This document shows positions 49,224 to 58,456 of a DNA stretch of 64,000 nt, one piece after another; within the stretch, counting starts at the first letter, position 1; each line of letters opens with the position of its first letter. Under the pieces are notes generated by a model. The model did not search any database and had not been told where the DNA came from. It worked only from the letters and a program-made list of their open reading frames with translations. The stretch is from Verrucomicrobiota bacterium. Its GTDB lineage: Bacteria; Verrucomicrobiota; Verrucomicrobiia; Limisphaerales; JACRJZ01. The stretch is from positions 62,001 to 126,000 of the forward strand of contig JACRJZ010000041.1 of NCBI GenBank assembly GCA_016219875.1, read 5' to 3'. The position numbers and the translations under genes are program-made.

Positions 49224-50459
49224 ATGAAAACGCCTTCCTTGCTCAATGATCCCTCCCTCAACCGCCGCCTTTTCCTCCAGCGCGCCTCCGCCGGCGTTGC
49301 CGTCATCGGGGCCAGTCCGTGGCTGGCCCGCGCGGCAGCCGGCGCCAACGAGCGAATCAACATTGGCTGCATCGGCACCGGCGGACGGGCCTCGGCGCTG
49401 ATGGGCGAAATCCTCGCCCTGGCCGGAGCGCAGAATGTCCGCATCGTGGCCGTGTGCGACGTGTGGCAGAAGAACCTTCAAGCCGCCGCCGCGCGCGTGA
49501 AGCAGAAACTCGGCGAGGAACCGAAGCAATTCACCCGCTTCGCCGAACTGCTGGCAATGAAAGAGGTCGATGCCGTGACCATTGCCACGCCGGACTTCAG
49601 CCACGGCGCGATCCTCACTGCGGCGCTCAAGGCAGGGAAAGATGTCTATATCGAGAAGCCGATGACCATTGACCTGGCCTCAGCCAACGAGGCGTTCGAT
49701 CTGGCGCGGGCCAAACAGCGCGTCGTCCAGGCCGGCACCCAACGGCGCAGCGATGGCAAGTATCTCGGCGCAGCAAAGGTCTTGGCCAGCGGGGCGCTCG
49801 GCACGGTGAGCCGTTTCTCCGTGGAGATGAACTTCAACGAGTCCCGCTGGCTGCGCGGCACCGCCGACTGCAAAGCCGCCGACGTGGACTGGGACGCTTT
49901 CTTGCTGGACTTGCCGAAGCGGGACTTCGATCCGAAGCTGCTCCGCCAGTGGCAGCTTTACCGCGCCACCAGCAACGGCCTGCCGGGCTTGTGGATGACT
50001 CATTTCTCCGATACTGCGCATCTCGTCACCGGCGCGAAGTATCCGACCAGCGCCGTGGCGCATGGCGGCATTTACGTTCGGAAGGACGGCCGCGAGCACA
50101 CGGACACGTTCGTCGGTTTGGTGGACTACCCGGAAGGATTTCTGTTCAGTTATGCGATGGGCCTGGGCAACGCCGCCGGCACGCACTGCACCGTGCATGG
50201 CACGAAGGCGACGCTCGACTTGGAGAAGTGGACGGTCATGGCGGAAACCAAAGGCGCGAAACCGGAACCCATTGCCGCGGAGCCAAACCAATCCCACATG
50301 GGCAACTGGCTGGAATGTCTGCGCAGCCGCCAGCGGCCCAACGCGGACATCCAGTTCGGCCACCAGCATGCCGTCGCTACGATTATGACCGCGCGGGCGC
50401 TGGAGACGGGGCGGCGGCAGAAGTACGATCCGGCGACACGCGCGATCACGGAAGGGTGA
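49224..50459 (+). CDS. Tat-exported Gfo/Idh/MocA oxidoreductase
   Basis: 411 residues. A twin-arginine signal (NRRLFLQRASAG, Arg14-Arg15) precedes a hydrophobic stretch. Rossmann start INIGCIGTGGRASALMGEIL, EKP motif YIEKPMTID, and the HFSDTAHLVTGAKYPTSAVA region follow. Tat export with prefolded NAD(P) is typical of the abundant Verrucomicrobial and Planctomycete members, which act on sugars or sugar acids in the periplasm. The MKTPSLL start at 49224 is preferred over one 6 codons earlier because it gives a normal Tat n-region. Neighbours are an enolase-superfamily enzyme and two more oxidoreductases. Confidence 0.9.
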   Translation: MKTPSLLNDPSLNRRLFLQRASAGVAVIGASPWLARAAAGANERINIGCIGTGGRASALMGEILALAGAQNVRIVAVCDVWQKNLQAAAARVKQKLGEEPKQFTRFAELLAMKEVDAVTIATPDFSHGAILTAALKAGKDVYIEKPMTIDLASANEAFDLARAKQRVVQAGTQRRSDGKYLGAAKVLASGALGTVSRFSVEMNFNESRWLRGTADCKAADVDWDAFLLDLPKRDFDPKLLRQWQLYRATSNGLPGLWMTHFSDTAHLVTGAKYPTSAVAHGGIYVRKDGREHTDTFVGLVDYPEGFLFSYAMGLGNAAGTHCTVHGTKATLDLEKWTVMAETKGAKPEPIAAEPNQSHMGNWLECLRSRQRPNADIQFGHQHAVATIMTARALETGRRQKYDPATRAITEG

Positions 50460-50462
50460 GTC

Positions 50463-50571
50463 GTTGAGGTGAAAGGGTTGAAGAGTTGAAGGGTTGAAGA
50501 GGATTCATGCGATGGCATCAGCCCAATGCCGAAGCCCCTTTAACTCTTTAACTCTTCAACCCTTCAACGCC
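50463..50571. repeat. inverted pair of octamer arrays (GGGTTGAA / TTAACTCT)
   Basis: Units GGGTTGAA, GAGTTGAA, GGGTTGAA at 50475-50498 and TTAACTCT, TTAACTCT, TCAACCCT, TCAACGCC at 50540-50571, complementary in inverted orientation. It fills the gap between the oxidoreductase and the enolase-superfamily gene. Confidence 0.9.
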
Positions 50572-50600
50572 CTCTCATCCACGTTCCCCCTCGCCCCGTC

Positions 50601-51743
50601 ATGCCCACCCACATCGCCCGCATCGAAACGTTCCCCGTGGTCTATCCCACGGCGGGCCGGTTCAAGTTCTTTGAAGGCCCGCTCGGTCGTCCGCTGGGCC
50701 GGCAAACCGTGCTCGTCAAGATCACCGCGGACAACGGCGTCGTGGGCTGGGGCCAAAGCGTGCCTTCGCCGCGGTGGAGTTACGAGACGCTGGAGACGGT
50801 GCAGACGAGTCTCGACCGCTACATCGTGCCCGAACTGATTGGCCTGGACGCTTTCGACACCGAAGCCGTGTGGAGCGTGATGAACCGGTTCATCGGGCCG
50901 TCGTTCTCCACGGGCGCGCCGCTTTGCAAGGCCGGCATCGACCTCGCGCTCTTCGATCTGACCGGCAAGCTGCTGGGCCAATCTGCCGCGCAACGATGGG
51001 GCCGCCAGGGACGCGACCGCGTTACGCTGAGTTGGACGTTGAACCCGCGCACGCTTGACGACGTGGAGCCGCTTCTCGCCGAAGGCCGCGCGCGCGGCTA
51101 CCGGAACTTCAACGTGAAGGTCGCGCCGGACCCGAAGTTCGATCTCGAATTGTGCCGACTCGTGAAGCGGCTGGTCCCGGACGGTTTCCTCTGGGCAGAC
51201 GCCAACGGCGGCTACGACGAAGCGACGGCCCTCGAAGTGGCTCCCAGGCTGGCGGACCTCGGCGTGCCCGTGCTCGAACAGCCGTTGCCCGCCAACCGGC
51301 TCTCCGGCTACCGCAACCTCAAGCAACAGGGCGCGCTGCCCATCATCATGGACGAAGGCATCGTCTCGTGCGTCGAGTTGGAGGAGTTCATCAAGCTGGG
51401 CCTGCTCGATGGCGTGGCGATAAAACCCGCGCGCTGCGGCGGCCTGACCGAAGCACGACGTCAGGTGGAGCTGCTCCTGGATCGTGGTTTGATGTTTCTC
51501 GGCAGCGGTTTGACTGATCCCGACGTTTCGCTCGCGGCCTCGCTTGCGCTCTATGGCGCGTATGATCTCAAGTATCCCGCGGCGCTGAACGGGCCGCAGT
51601 TCCTGGAAGGCAGCGTCCTTGCCGACCCATTGCGAGTGGAGGACGGTGGGCTTGCAGTCCCGCGCGGCGCCGGCCTGGGCGTGGAGGTGGATGAGGCGAA
51701 GATTCGTCTCACCCCACCCGCACCGCCTGCGCCTGCGCCTTGA
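50601..51743 (+). CDS. enolase-superfamily enzyme (mandelate racemase / muconate lactonizing type)
   Basis: 380 residues. The N-terminal capping domain is followed by a TIM barrel with catalytic Lys173 (NVKVAPD), metal ligands Asp200 (LWADANGGY), Glu226 (VLEQPLP) and Asp251/Glu252 (IMDEGI), and Lys275 in AIKPARCGG. The K...D-E-D/E...K order puts it in the muconate lactonizing enzyme subgroup, whose members include dipeptide epimerases and sugar-acid dehydratases. With Gfo/Idh/MocA enzymes on both sides a sugar-acid pathway is plausible. The 3' end overlaps the convergent oxidoreductase by 35 bp. Confidence 0.92.
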   Translation: MPTHIARIETFPVVYPTAGRFKFFEGPLGRPLGRQTVLVKITADNGVVGWGQSVPSPRWSYETLETVQTSLDRYIVPELIGLDAFDTEAVWSVMNRFIGPSFSTGAPLCKAGIDLALFDLTGKLLGQSAAQRWGRQGRDRVTLSWTLNPRTLDDVEPLLAEGRARGYRNFNVKVAPDPKFDLELCRLVKRLVPDGFLWADANGGYDEATALEVAPRLADLGVPVLEQPLPANRLSGYRNLKQQGALPIIMDEGIVSCVELEEFIKLGLLDGVAIKPARCGGLTEARRQVELLLDRGLMFLGSGLTDPDVSLAASLALYGAYDLKYPAALNGPQFLEGSVLADPLRVEDGGLAVPRGAGLGVEVDEAKIRLTPPAPPAPAP

Positions 51744-52785
51744 GCGCGAGTTCGATCGTCAGGAACGCGTGCCGCTGCGTCATCGCGTGCTCGGTGCGGT
51801 TCAGGCAGTCGAGGATGAGTTCGCCGAAGAAGGGGAAGCCCACTTTGCCGCGCACCGCGAAATGATGCTCGCCCTTGTGATCGACCAGATACACGTGGTC
51901 GCTCTCCGGGTCGCGCGCCAAGTCGAGATACTTGCGCAGCTCGATGGTGCCGTCGGTGCCAAGGACAATCGTGCGTCCGTCGCCCCACGCGCCCAGCCCT
52001 TGCGGCGTGAACCAATCGACGCGGAAGTAGAACGTGGCGCCGTTGTCGGCCAGGAGCGTGGCGTCGCCGAAGTCCTGGAACTCGGGATGGTCCCGGCAGT
52101 TGTAGTTCCCCACCTTGCTGTGCAGCACGGTCGCGTCTTTTGCGCCGGCGTAATGGAGGAACTGCTCAATCTGGTGACTGCCGATATCGACAATGATACC
52201 GCCATATTTTGGCGGCTCCCAAAACCACGCGGGCCGTGTCGCCGGATTGAGCCGGTGCGGGCCGAGGCCGATCACCTGCACCACGCGGCCAATCGCACCA
52301 TCGCGAATGAGTTGGTCGGCGTACACCGCGGCTTCGACATGCAGGCGCTCGGCGTAATAGACGGCGAACTTGCGCCCCGTCTCCGCGACTTTGCGGCGGG
52401 CCGCCTCCAACTGCTCCAGCGACGTGAACGGCGGCTTGTCGGTGAAGTAATCCTTGCCGTGGTCCATCGCACGCAAGCCGAGCGGGCCGCGCTCGCACGG
52501 CACGCTGGCGCTGGTGATGAGCTTGAGGCTCGGCTCCTCCAGCACTTCGGCTTCCGAGCGCGCGACCTTCACGCCGGGGTAGGTCTGGCAGAACTTCCCG
52601 ACCTTTGCCGGATCGGGATCGAAGACCCAGGCCAGCTCGCCGCCGGCTTCGAGGAGGCCGTTGCATTGGCCGTAGATGTGGCCGTGGTCCAGGCCGATGG
52701 CGCCGAAGCGGAATTCGCCGGGGCCGCAGACTGCCTTGGCCTGCCCTTTGGGCGCGTAGTTCATGCCGTCGGATTTCTGGTGCAT
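51709..52785 (-). CDS. Gfo/Idh/MocA family oxidoreductase (cytoplasmic)
   Basis: About 358 residues without a signal peptide. Nucleotide-binding start FRFGAIGLDHGHIYGQCNGL carries His where most members have Gly-rich sequence, and FTDKPPFTSLEQLEAARRKV replaces the usual EKP. IIVDIGSHQIEQFLHYAG contains the catalytic-region His. The Rossmann loop and the DKP variant make it a divergent subgroup. Starts at 52785 or 52764 (MNYAPKG) are both possible; neither has a strong ribosome binding site. It overlaps the enolase-superfamily gene by 35 bp at the 3' end. Confidence 0.85.
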   Translation of the reverse strand: MHQKSDGMNYAPKGQAKAVCGPGEFRFGAIGLDHGHIYGQCNGLLEAGGELAWVFDPDPAKVGKFCQTYPGVKVARSEAEVLEEPSLKLITSASVPCERGPLGLRAMDHGKDYFTDKPPFTSLEQLEAARRKVAETGRKFAVYYAERLHVEAAVYADQLIRDGAIGRVVQVIGLGPHRLNPATRPAWFWEPPKYGGIIVDIGSHQIEQFLHYAGAKDATVLHSKVGNYNCRDHPEFQDFGDATLLADNGATFYFRVDWFTPQGLGAWGDGRTIVLGTDGTIELRKYLDLARDPESDHVYLVDHKGEHHFAVRGKVGFPFFGELILDCLNRTEHAMTQRHAFLTIELALKAQAQAVRVG

Positions 52786-52912
52786 AGTCGTGACGGGAGA
52801 ATGCCGCAACGGCCCCGTCTCCGTGAAGCAGCATCTTCGAGAATGAACTTTTTGTTGTGCGCTGGCGGTGCTGGCGGGCACACTCGGCAAAACTCAACAG
52901 AAAGGTTCGACG

Positions 52913-54271
52913 ATGAATTCGTGGACACGCAGAAACTTCACCAAGACTTTGGCCGTCGCCGGGGCCGCCACCGCGCTCGGCCCCGCGCGCGTGCTTGGCG
53001 CGAACGACCGCATCCGAGTGGGCTTCATCGGGCTGGGCAACCGCGGGGACCAGGTGCTGGACGCCTTTCTCGCCCACAAGGATTGCGAGATCGTGGCGAT
53101 CTGCGATCTGAGCCAGCCCTACCTGGATTTCGCGGCCAAGAAGATCGGCGGCCAGCCGAAGCAGTTCAAAGACTACCGCCGTGTCCTTGATCTTAAGGAC
53201 GTCGATGCCGTGGCCATCAACACGCCCGACCATTGGCACGCGCTCCAGATGATCCACGCCTGCCAGGCCGGCAAGGACGTTTACGTGGAAAAGCCGCTCT
53301 CGTTGCGCGTGGCGGAAGGACGCCGCATGGTCGAGGCGGCGCGCAAACACCAGCGCGTGACGCAGGTAGGCATCCACCGCCGCTCGGTGCCGTTCTGCCG
53401 CGAAGCCGCCGAGCTCACGCGCAGCGGCGCGATTGGCAAGATCACCGCGGCGCGCGCCTTCCACATTCAGAACGAGTGGCCTAAAGGCATCGGCAATCCT
53501 CCGGACGGCGCGCCGCCGGAAGGCTTCGATTGGGAGGCGTGGCTGGGGCCGGCGCCGAAAGTTCCCTACAACAAGAACCGCACGTTTTACCGCTTCCGCT
53601 GGTTCTACGATTACTCCGGCGGACAGGTCACCAACTTCGGCGTCCACTACATTGATTTCATCCATCAGGCCCTCGGCCAGGACGCGCCCCTGGCGGTCAC
53701 CGCGATGGGTGGACGCTACGGCGGGATGCTCGACAACCGCGAAATCCCCGACACGCTTGAAGCCATCTGGCAATACCCCGGCGGCACGCTGGTCACGTTC
53801 TCGCAATTCAACACGACGGCGGGAGCGTGGAGTCTGCCGGGTTGCGAAGTGGAAATCCGCGGCACCAAAGGGACGCTTTATCTCTTCGGCAGCGGCTACG
53901 AAATCGTCCCCGACACGATCACGCCGAATGAGTTTCCGGCCCGCACTCCGCTGACGCGTGCCGAAGACGGGCAGTACCGAAAAGGCGCCGCGCCGATGAT
54001 CGAACCCAAGAAGCTCAAAGCTCCCAACAGCGCCGACACCGCGCCGCACGCGCGCAACTTCCTCGATTGCGTGCGGAGCCGCGCCCGGTGCCATTGCGAC
54101 ATCGAGATCGGCCATCGGAGCACGTCGGCCACGTTACTGGCCAACATCGCGCACCAGACCCGCGCGCTGTTGGACTGGGACGCCAAGGCGGAGCGGTTCA
54201 CGAACAACGACGCCGCGAACAAGCTGCTGGGCTGCGACTACCGGGCGCCTTACAAGCTGCCGGAGGCGTAG
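52913..54271 (+). CDS. Tat-exported Gfo/Idh/MocA oxidoreductase
   Basis: 452 residues. A Tat signal ([19 protein letters not shown], Arg6-Arg7) is followed by [23 protein letters not shown] in [34 protein letters not shown] with the His motif, and the DUF-type C-terminus ([18 protein letters not shown]) of the Verrucomicrobial GFO subgroup. The start at 52913 has an AAAGG ribosome binding site. Periplasmic sugar-related oxidoreductase; substrate unknown. A family 1 hairpin lies 44 bp after its stop codon. Confidence 0.92.
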   Translation: MNSWTRRNFTKTLAVAGAATALGPARVLGANDRIRVGFIGLGNRGDQVLDAFLAHKDCEIVAICDLSQPYLDFAAKKIGGQPKQFKDYRRVLDLKDVDAVAINTPDHWHALQMIHACQAGKDVYVEKPLSLRVAEGRRMVEAARKHQRVTQVGIHRRSVPFCREAAELTRSGAIGKITAARAFHIQNEWPKGIGNPPDGAPPEGFDWEAWLGPAPKVPYNKNRTFYRFRWFYDYSGGQVTNFGVHYIDFIHQALGQDAPLAVTAMGGRYGGMLDNREIPDTLEAIWQYPGGTLVTFSQFNTTAGAWSLPGCEVEIRGTKGTLYLFGSGYEIVPDTITPNEFPARTPLTRAEDGQYRKGAAPMIEPKKLKAPNSADTAPHARNFLDCVRSRARCHCDIEIGHRSTSATLLANIAHQTRALLDWDAKAERFTNNDAANKLLGCDYRAPYKLPEA

Positions 54272-54314
54272 GCGCGGCTCTCCCGAAGAACACGAGGTGC
54301 GGACAACGTGGCTT

Positions 54315-54376
54315 GTAGCAGCCGACGTGAGGAGGCTCTGACTTTCTGAATGGAGCCTCCTCACGTCGGCTGCTAC
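54315..54376. repeat. hairpin repeat family 1, copy E
   Basis: Exact 24-bp arms (54315-54338 and 54353-54376) around a 14-bp loop, consensus sequence. Confidence 0.95.
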
Positions 54377-54475
54377 GAAGTTCTGCAGTCGCCTCCCTTC
54401 TCGCCGATTTTCGAGCAACCCTGAGGGCCTTTCTCGCGCTTGCGCCCGGCCCCGTCCTCGCCTACTTTCCGGCCC

Positions 54476-57220
54476 ATGCGAACGATCAAAGCCATCCCCT
54501 TTGCCGTGTTCTGCGCCGCCGCGGTGGTCAACGCCGCGGAACGCCGGCCCACCAACGCCATTGAAGTCCCTTACACCAAGTTCGTCCTCGACAACGGACT
54601 GACCCTCATCGTCCACGAGGACCACAAGGCGCCCATTGTGGCCGTGAACGTCTGGTATCACGTCGGCTCGAAGAACGAGAAGCCGGGCAAGACCGGCTTC
54701 GCCCACCTCTTCGAGCACCTCATGTTCAACGGCAGCGAGCACTTCGACGACGATTACTTCAAGGCCACCGAAAAGGTCGGCGCCACGGACATGAACGGCA
54801 CCACCAGCGAGGACCGCACGAACTACTTCGAGAACGCCCCCAAGGACGCGCTCGACTATTTGCTTTGGCTGGAGTCCGACCGCATGGGCCATCTGCTCGG
54901 CGCGATCACGCAGGCCAAGCTCGACGAGCAGCGCGGCGTCGTGCAGAACGAGAAGCGCCAGGGCGAGAACCAGCCCTACGCCATCGCCTACGAACTCATC
55001 ACCAAGAACACCTGGCCCGCCGGCCATCCGTACTCGTGGACGGTCATTGGCTCAATGGAAGACTTGAACGCCGCCTCGCTCGACGACGTAAAGGAATGGT
55101 TCAAGACTTACTACGGTGCGGCCAACGCCACGCTCGTCGTCGCCGGCGACGTGACGCCGCAAGAAGTGCTGGAAAAGGTGAAGAAGAATTTCGGCAGCAT
55201 CCCGTCCGGCCCGCCCATCGCGCGCCACGAAGCCAGGGTCGCCCAGCGCACCGGCACGCAACGGCAGATCGCGCAGGACCGCGTGCCCCAGGCCCGCATC
55301 TACAAGGTCTGGAACGTTCCGCAGTTCGGCACCGCGGACGCCCACCACCTCGACCTCGTGAGCGACGTGTTGGCCCAAGGCAAGACCTCGCGCCTCTACA
55401 AGCGCCTGGTGTACGACGACCAGATCGCCACCGACGTCAGCGCCGCAATGGACGCCAGCGAGATCGCCGGCCAGTTCTGGATCGTGGCCACAGCACGTCC
55501 GGACGGCGACTTGGCGAAAGTCGAGAAGGCCATCGACGAGGAGTTGGCGAAGTTCATCGCCGGCGGCCCGACGGCGCGCGAACTGCAGCGCGTGAAAACG
55601 CAGTTCGAGGCGGGCTTCATCCGCGGCATTGAACGCATCGGCGGTTTCGGCGGCAAGTCCGACCTGCTGGCGCAGAACTGGGTCTTCAAGGGACAGCCGG
55701 ATTACTACAAGGTCCACCTCAAGGCGGTGCGCGAGGCCACCGCGGTCCAGTTGCAGGACGCGGCGAAAAAGTGGCTCTCCGATGGCCAGTACGTGTTGGA
55801 GATTCACCCCTTCCCGAAATACGCCAGCGCCTCGGCCGACGTGGATCGCTCGAAGCTGCCGGTGCCGGAGATCAAGCCGGAGGTCCGCTTCCCCGCCCTG
55901 CAACGCACGAACCTGTCCAACGGCTTGAAGATCGTCTTCGCCGAGCGCCACACCATTCCGATCGTGCAGTTCACGCTCCTCCTGGACGCCGGCTATGCTG
56001 CGGACCAATTCGCTGCGCCCGGCACGGCCCGGCTCGCGATGGACATGCTCAACGAAGGCACCAAGAAACGCACGTCGCTTGAGATCAGCGAAGCGCTGGC
56101 CTTGCTCGGCGCCAACCTCGGAATGGGCTGCGACCTCGACACCGCCGTCGTCAGCCTCAACACCCTCACGGCGAAGCTCGACGGTGCGCTCGACATTTTT
56201 GCCGACGTGGTCCTGAACCCGTCGTTCCCGGAAGCTGACTTCCAGCGTCTGCAGAAGCAGCGCCTGGCCGGCATTCAGCGTGAGAAGACCGAGCCGATGA
56301 GCATGGCGCTGCGCGTGTTCCCACAACTCCTCTACGGCCCCGACCACGCCTACGGCAACCCGTTCACCGGCTCCGGCACCGAGGCGAGCGTGGCCAGGTT
56401 GACGACGGCGGACATGCGCAAGTTCCACGACACCTGGTTCAAGCCCAACAACGCCACTCTGGTCGTCGTGGGCGACGCCACGCTCGCGGAAATCACGCCC
56501 AAGCTGGAAAAACTCTTCAGCGGCTGGAAGCCTGGATCGGTGCCGTCGAAGAACGTCGCCTCAGTCCCCCTGCCCGACAAAGCCACGGTCTATCTCATCG
56601 ACCGCCCCGGCTCCATCCAGTCGGTCATCTACGTCGGCAACGTCGCGCCGCCGAAGTCCAACCCGGACGAAATCGCCATCGAACTGATGAACAAACTGCT
56701 GGGCGGCGACTTCACCTCGCGCATCAACATGAACCTGCGCGAGGACAAGCACTGGACCTACGGCGCGCGCAGCTCGATCCCGGACGCGCGCGGCCAGCGG
56801 CCCTTCGTCGCGATGGCGCCCGTGCAAGGCGACAAGACCAAAGAGTCCATGCTCGAGATGAGCAAGGAACTCCGCGGGATCATCGGGGACAAACCCGTGA
56901 CCGACGCCGAGTTCAACAAGGCCGTCGTCAACCAGACCCTCAAGCTGCCCGGCACCTGGGAAACCGCGGGCCGCGTGGCCGGGGCGCTGGCGGAGATCGT
57001 GCGCTTCGGACTGCCGGACGATTACTTCCAGACCTACCCGCAAAAAGTCCGCGCCCTGACCCGAGAAGCCATCGCCAGCGCCGCCAGCAAAGTCGTCCAC
57101 CCGGACCACCTCGTCTGGGTCGTGGTCGGCGACCGCGCCAAGATCGAAGCTTCCGTCCGCGAACTCAACTTCGGCGAAGTCAAGTTCCTGGACGCCGACG
57201 GCCAGCCGGTGACGAAGTAG
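54476..57220 (+). CDS. M16 family zinc metallopeptidase, exported, two-domain
   Basis: 914 residues with a signal peptide (IPFAVFCAAAVVNAA). Inverted zinc motif HLFEH at residues 77-81 (His77, Glu80, His81), with a Glu in QRGVVQNEKRQ about 75 residues later. The second half (~490-914) repeats the pitrilysin fold but has no HxxEH, so it is the usual inactive half of a clamshell peptidase. It degrades peptides in the periplasm, or processes exported proteins. MRTIKAIPF at 54476 is chosen because it starts the signal peptide. Confidence 0.95.
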   Translation: MRTIKAIPFAVFCAAAVVNAAERRPTNAIEVPYTKFVLDNGLTLIVHEDHKAPIVAVNVWYHVGSKNEKPGKTGFAHLFEHLMFNGSEHFDDDYFKATEKVGATDMNGTTSEDRTNYFENAPKDALDYLLWLESDRMGHLLGAITQAKLDEQRGVVQNEKRQGENQPYAIAYELITKNTWPAGHPYSWTVIGSMEDLNAASLDDVKEWFKTYYGAANATLVVAGDVTPQEVLEKVKKNFGSIPSGPPIARHEARVAQRTGTQRQIAQDRVPQARIYKVWNVPQFGTADAHHLDLVSDVLAQGKTSRLYKRLVYDDQIATDVSAAMDASEIAGQFWIVATARPDGDLAKVEKAIDEELAKFIAGGPTARELQRVKTQFEAGFIRGIERIGGFGGKSDLLAQNWVFKGQPDYYKVHLKAVREATAVQLQDAAKKWLSDGQYVLEIHPFPKYASASADVDRSKLPVPEIKPEVRFPALQRTNLSNGLKIVFAERHTIPIVQFTLLLDAGYAADQFAAPGTARLAMDMLNEGTKKRTSLEISEALALLGANLGMGCDLDTAVVSLNTLTAKLDGALDIFADVVLNPSFPEADFQRLQKQRLAGIQREKTEPMSMALRVFPQLLYGPDHAYGNPFTGSGTEASVARLTTADMRKFHDTWFKPNNATLVVVGDATLAEITPKLEKLFSGWKPGSVPSKNVASVPLPDKATVYLIDRPGSIQSVIYVGNVAPPKSNPDEIAIELMNKLLGGDFTSRINMNLREDKHWTYGARSSIPDARGQRPFVAMAPVQGDKTKESMLEMSKELRGIIGDKPVTDAEFNKAVVNQTLKLPGTWETAGRVAGALAEIVRFGLPDDYFQTYPQKVRALTREAIASAASKVVHPDHLVWVVVGDRAKIEASVRELNFGEVKFLDADGQPVTK

Positions 57221-57262
57221 TCGATCACTGACCTGCCGCGGTCGTGCGGGAGAGCGGCCTCG

Positions 57263-57637
57263 TTACCAGCCGGGCCAAGCCAAACCACCCGGGCGGTCAT
57301 CCAAGGCTGCGACCGAGGTTGTGGTGGCTTCGTCTTGGGCCGCCATCTGCTGGGCACGGCTGATCTTCGCCAAGTACTTCGCGGAATGCTGTTCAAACTT
57401 CGGCAAGCATTTCGGGCAGCAGAGTTGGACTTCCTGGCCTTGGTGGGACACGGCGTAGGGCTTGTCGGACTTCCCCAGCTTCTTGCCGTCCACGACGCAC
57501 TTCTTCAAGGGGTAGGGCTTCGAGGTCTTGGATGCGGGTTGGTCCGCGCTCGCCGTAAGCGCCGATGCCAGCATCGTCGCCGCCAAGAGGAGCCCGAGCC
57601 GTCCGGCCCGCGGAGTGAGTTCACTGGTCTTTTTCAT
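57263..57637 (-). CDS. small secreted YHS/TRASH-like metal-binding protein
   Basis: 124 residues with a signal peptide (GRLGLLLAATMLASALTASA). KKCVVDGKKLGKSDKPYAVS and QEVQLCCPKCLPKFEQHSAK give a Cys-...-CCPKC pattern as in YHS/TRASH-type metal-binding domains seen in Planctomycetes and Verrucomicrobia. Role unknown; a copper or heavy-metal sensor or chaperone is a reasonable guess. It is convergent with the M16 peptidase gene. Confidence 0.75.
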   Translation of the reverse strand: MKKTSELTPRAGRLGLLLAATMLASALTASADQPASKTSKPYPLKKCVVDGKKLGKSDKPYAVSHQGQEVQLCCPKCLPKFEQHSAKYLAKISRAQQMAAQDEATTTSVAALDDRPGGLAWPGW

Positions 57638-57725
57638 ATTTCAATTCGGTTGATTCACGTTCAGGGGCGGTCCTGCCGACCGCCCGGATACGGTATCACA
57701 TGTTCGTATCAGGACAATAAGCGAC

Positions 57726-57803
57726 GTAGCGGCGTCTCGACGGAGCGCCGCCATTCTCTGTTTCAGACCCCAAAAGCGCGGCACTCTGCCGAGACGCCGC
57801 TAC
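57726..57803. repeat. hairpin repeat family 2, copy 2
   Basis: Arms GTAGCGGCGTCTCGACGGAG (57726 on) and its complement ending at 57803 pair over ~26 bp with few mismatches. The first copy is at 10395-10469. It sits upstream of both the metal-binding gene and the Hpt gene. The rest of the 57638-58051 gap shows nothing recognisable. Confidence 0.85.
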
Positions 57804-58051
57804 GGGATGTTGAAAAACGCCGCCTCCCTTTTTCGCGTCGTCTCAAAGGCCGTCTGCCGGACGGCCGGTTTCATACAGACGCCGCGAATTGGAGGTAAAG
57901 TCCCGCCCCGCGCCGTCGATAGGCAGGCGCCGCCTGGTGACGTTGCGTCCTGGCTCCTGATCGGGGCCGGCGTGGAGCGTCGCGCGGCCTGAACCGAATG
58001 AACCCTGACCGTTCTCGGACCCGGCAACGGATGCGAGCGCAGAGGGACCGA

Positions 58052-58432
58052 ATGACAGAGCCAACAACAAAACTCGCGGGCACGGCCGCGGCCGGCCCGC
58101 TGCCGGTCTTCGACCGGGAAGCGCTGCTGGAGCGCCTTTTCGGGGATGAGCAGACCGCCTCCCTGGTGCTGCAGGTCTTCCTGGAAGACGCTGACGGCCA
58201 GATGCGGAAGGTGCAGGAAGCGTTGGACTCCGACGACGCCCGCCAAGTGCGTTTCCAGTCGCACACCCTGCACGGGGCCGCCGCCAACGTCGGCGCGCTG
58301 GCGCTGGCGCACGTGGCCGCCGGCATGGAATTGGCCGGCAGCCGGGGCGATCTGCCGGAAGCCCGCGCGCAATTCCCCGGGCTCGAGTTCGAGATGACCC
58401 GATTCAAGACCATCCTGCAGGCGGGTTCGTGA
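58052..58432 (+). CDS. Hpt-domain phosphotransfer protein
   Basis: 126 residues. SHTLHGAAANVGALALAHVA carries the phosphoacceptor His71 (HTL.G.A.NVGA pattern). VFDREALLERLFGDEQTASL and VFLEDADGQMRKVQEALDSD are the typical flanking helices. Stand-alone Hpt proteins relay phosphate between a hybrid kinase and a response regulator. The start at 58052 has an AGAGGG ribosome binding site. A response regulator gene begins 24 bp downstream, so the two form a relay; the kinase is not in the window. Confidence 0.92.
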   Translation: MTEPTTKLAGTAAAGPLPVFDREALLERLFGDEQTASLVLQVFLEDADGQMRKVQEALDSDDARQVRFQSHTLHGAAANVGALALAHVAAGMELAGSRGDLPEARAQFPGLEFEMTRFKTILQAGS

Positions 58433-58456
58433 GCCGCCCGCCGTCACTCACCTGCC

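Noticed and set aside
10501..50571. Short-unit arrays as CRISPR arrays
   Set aside because: Units are 7-9 bp without unique spacers and there are no cas genes.
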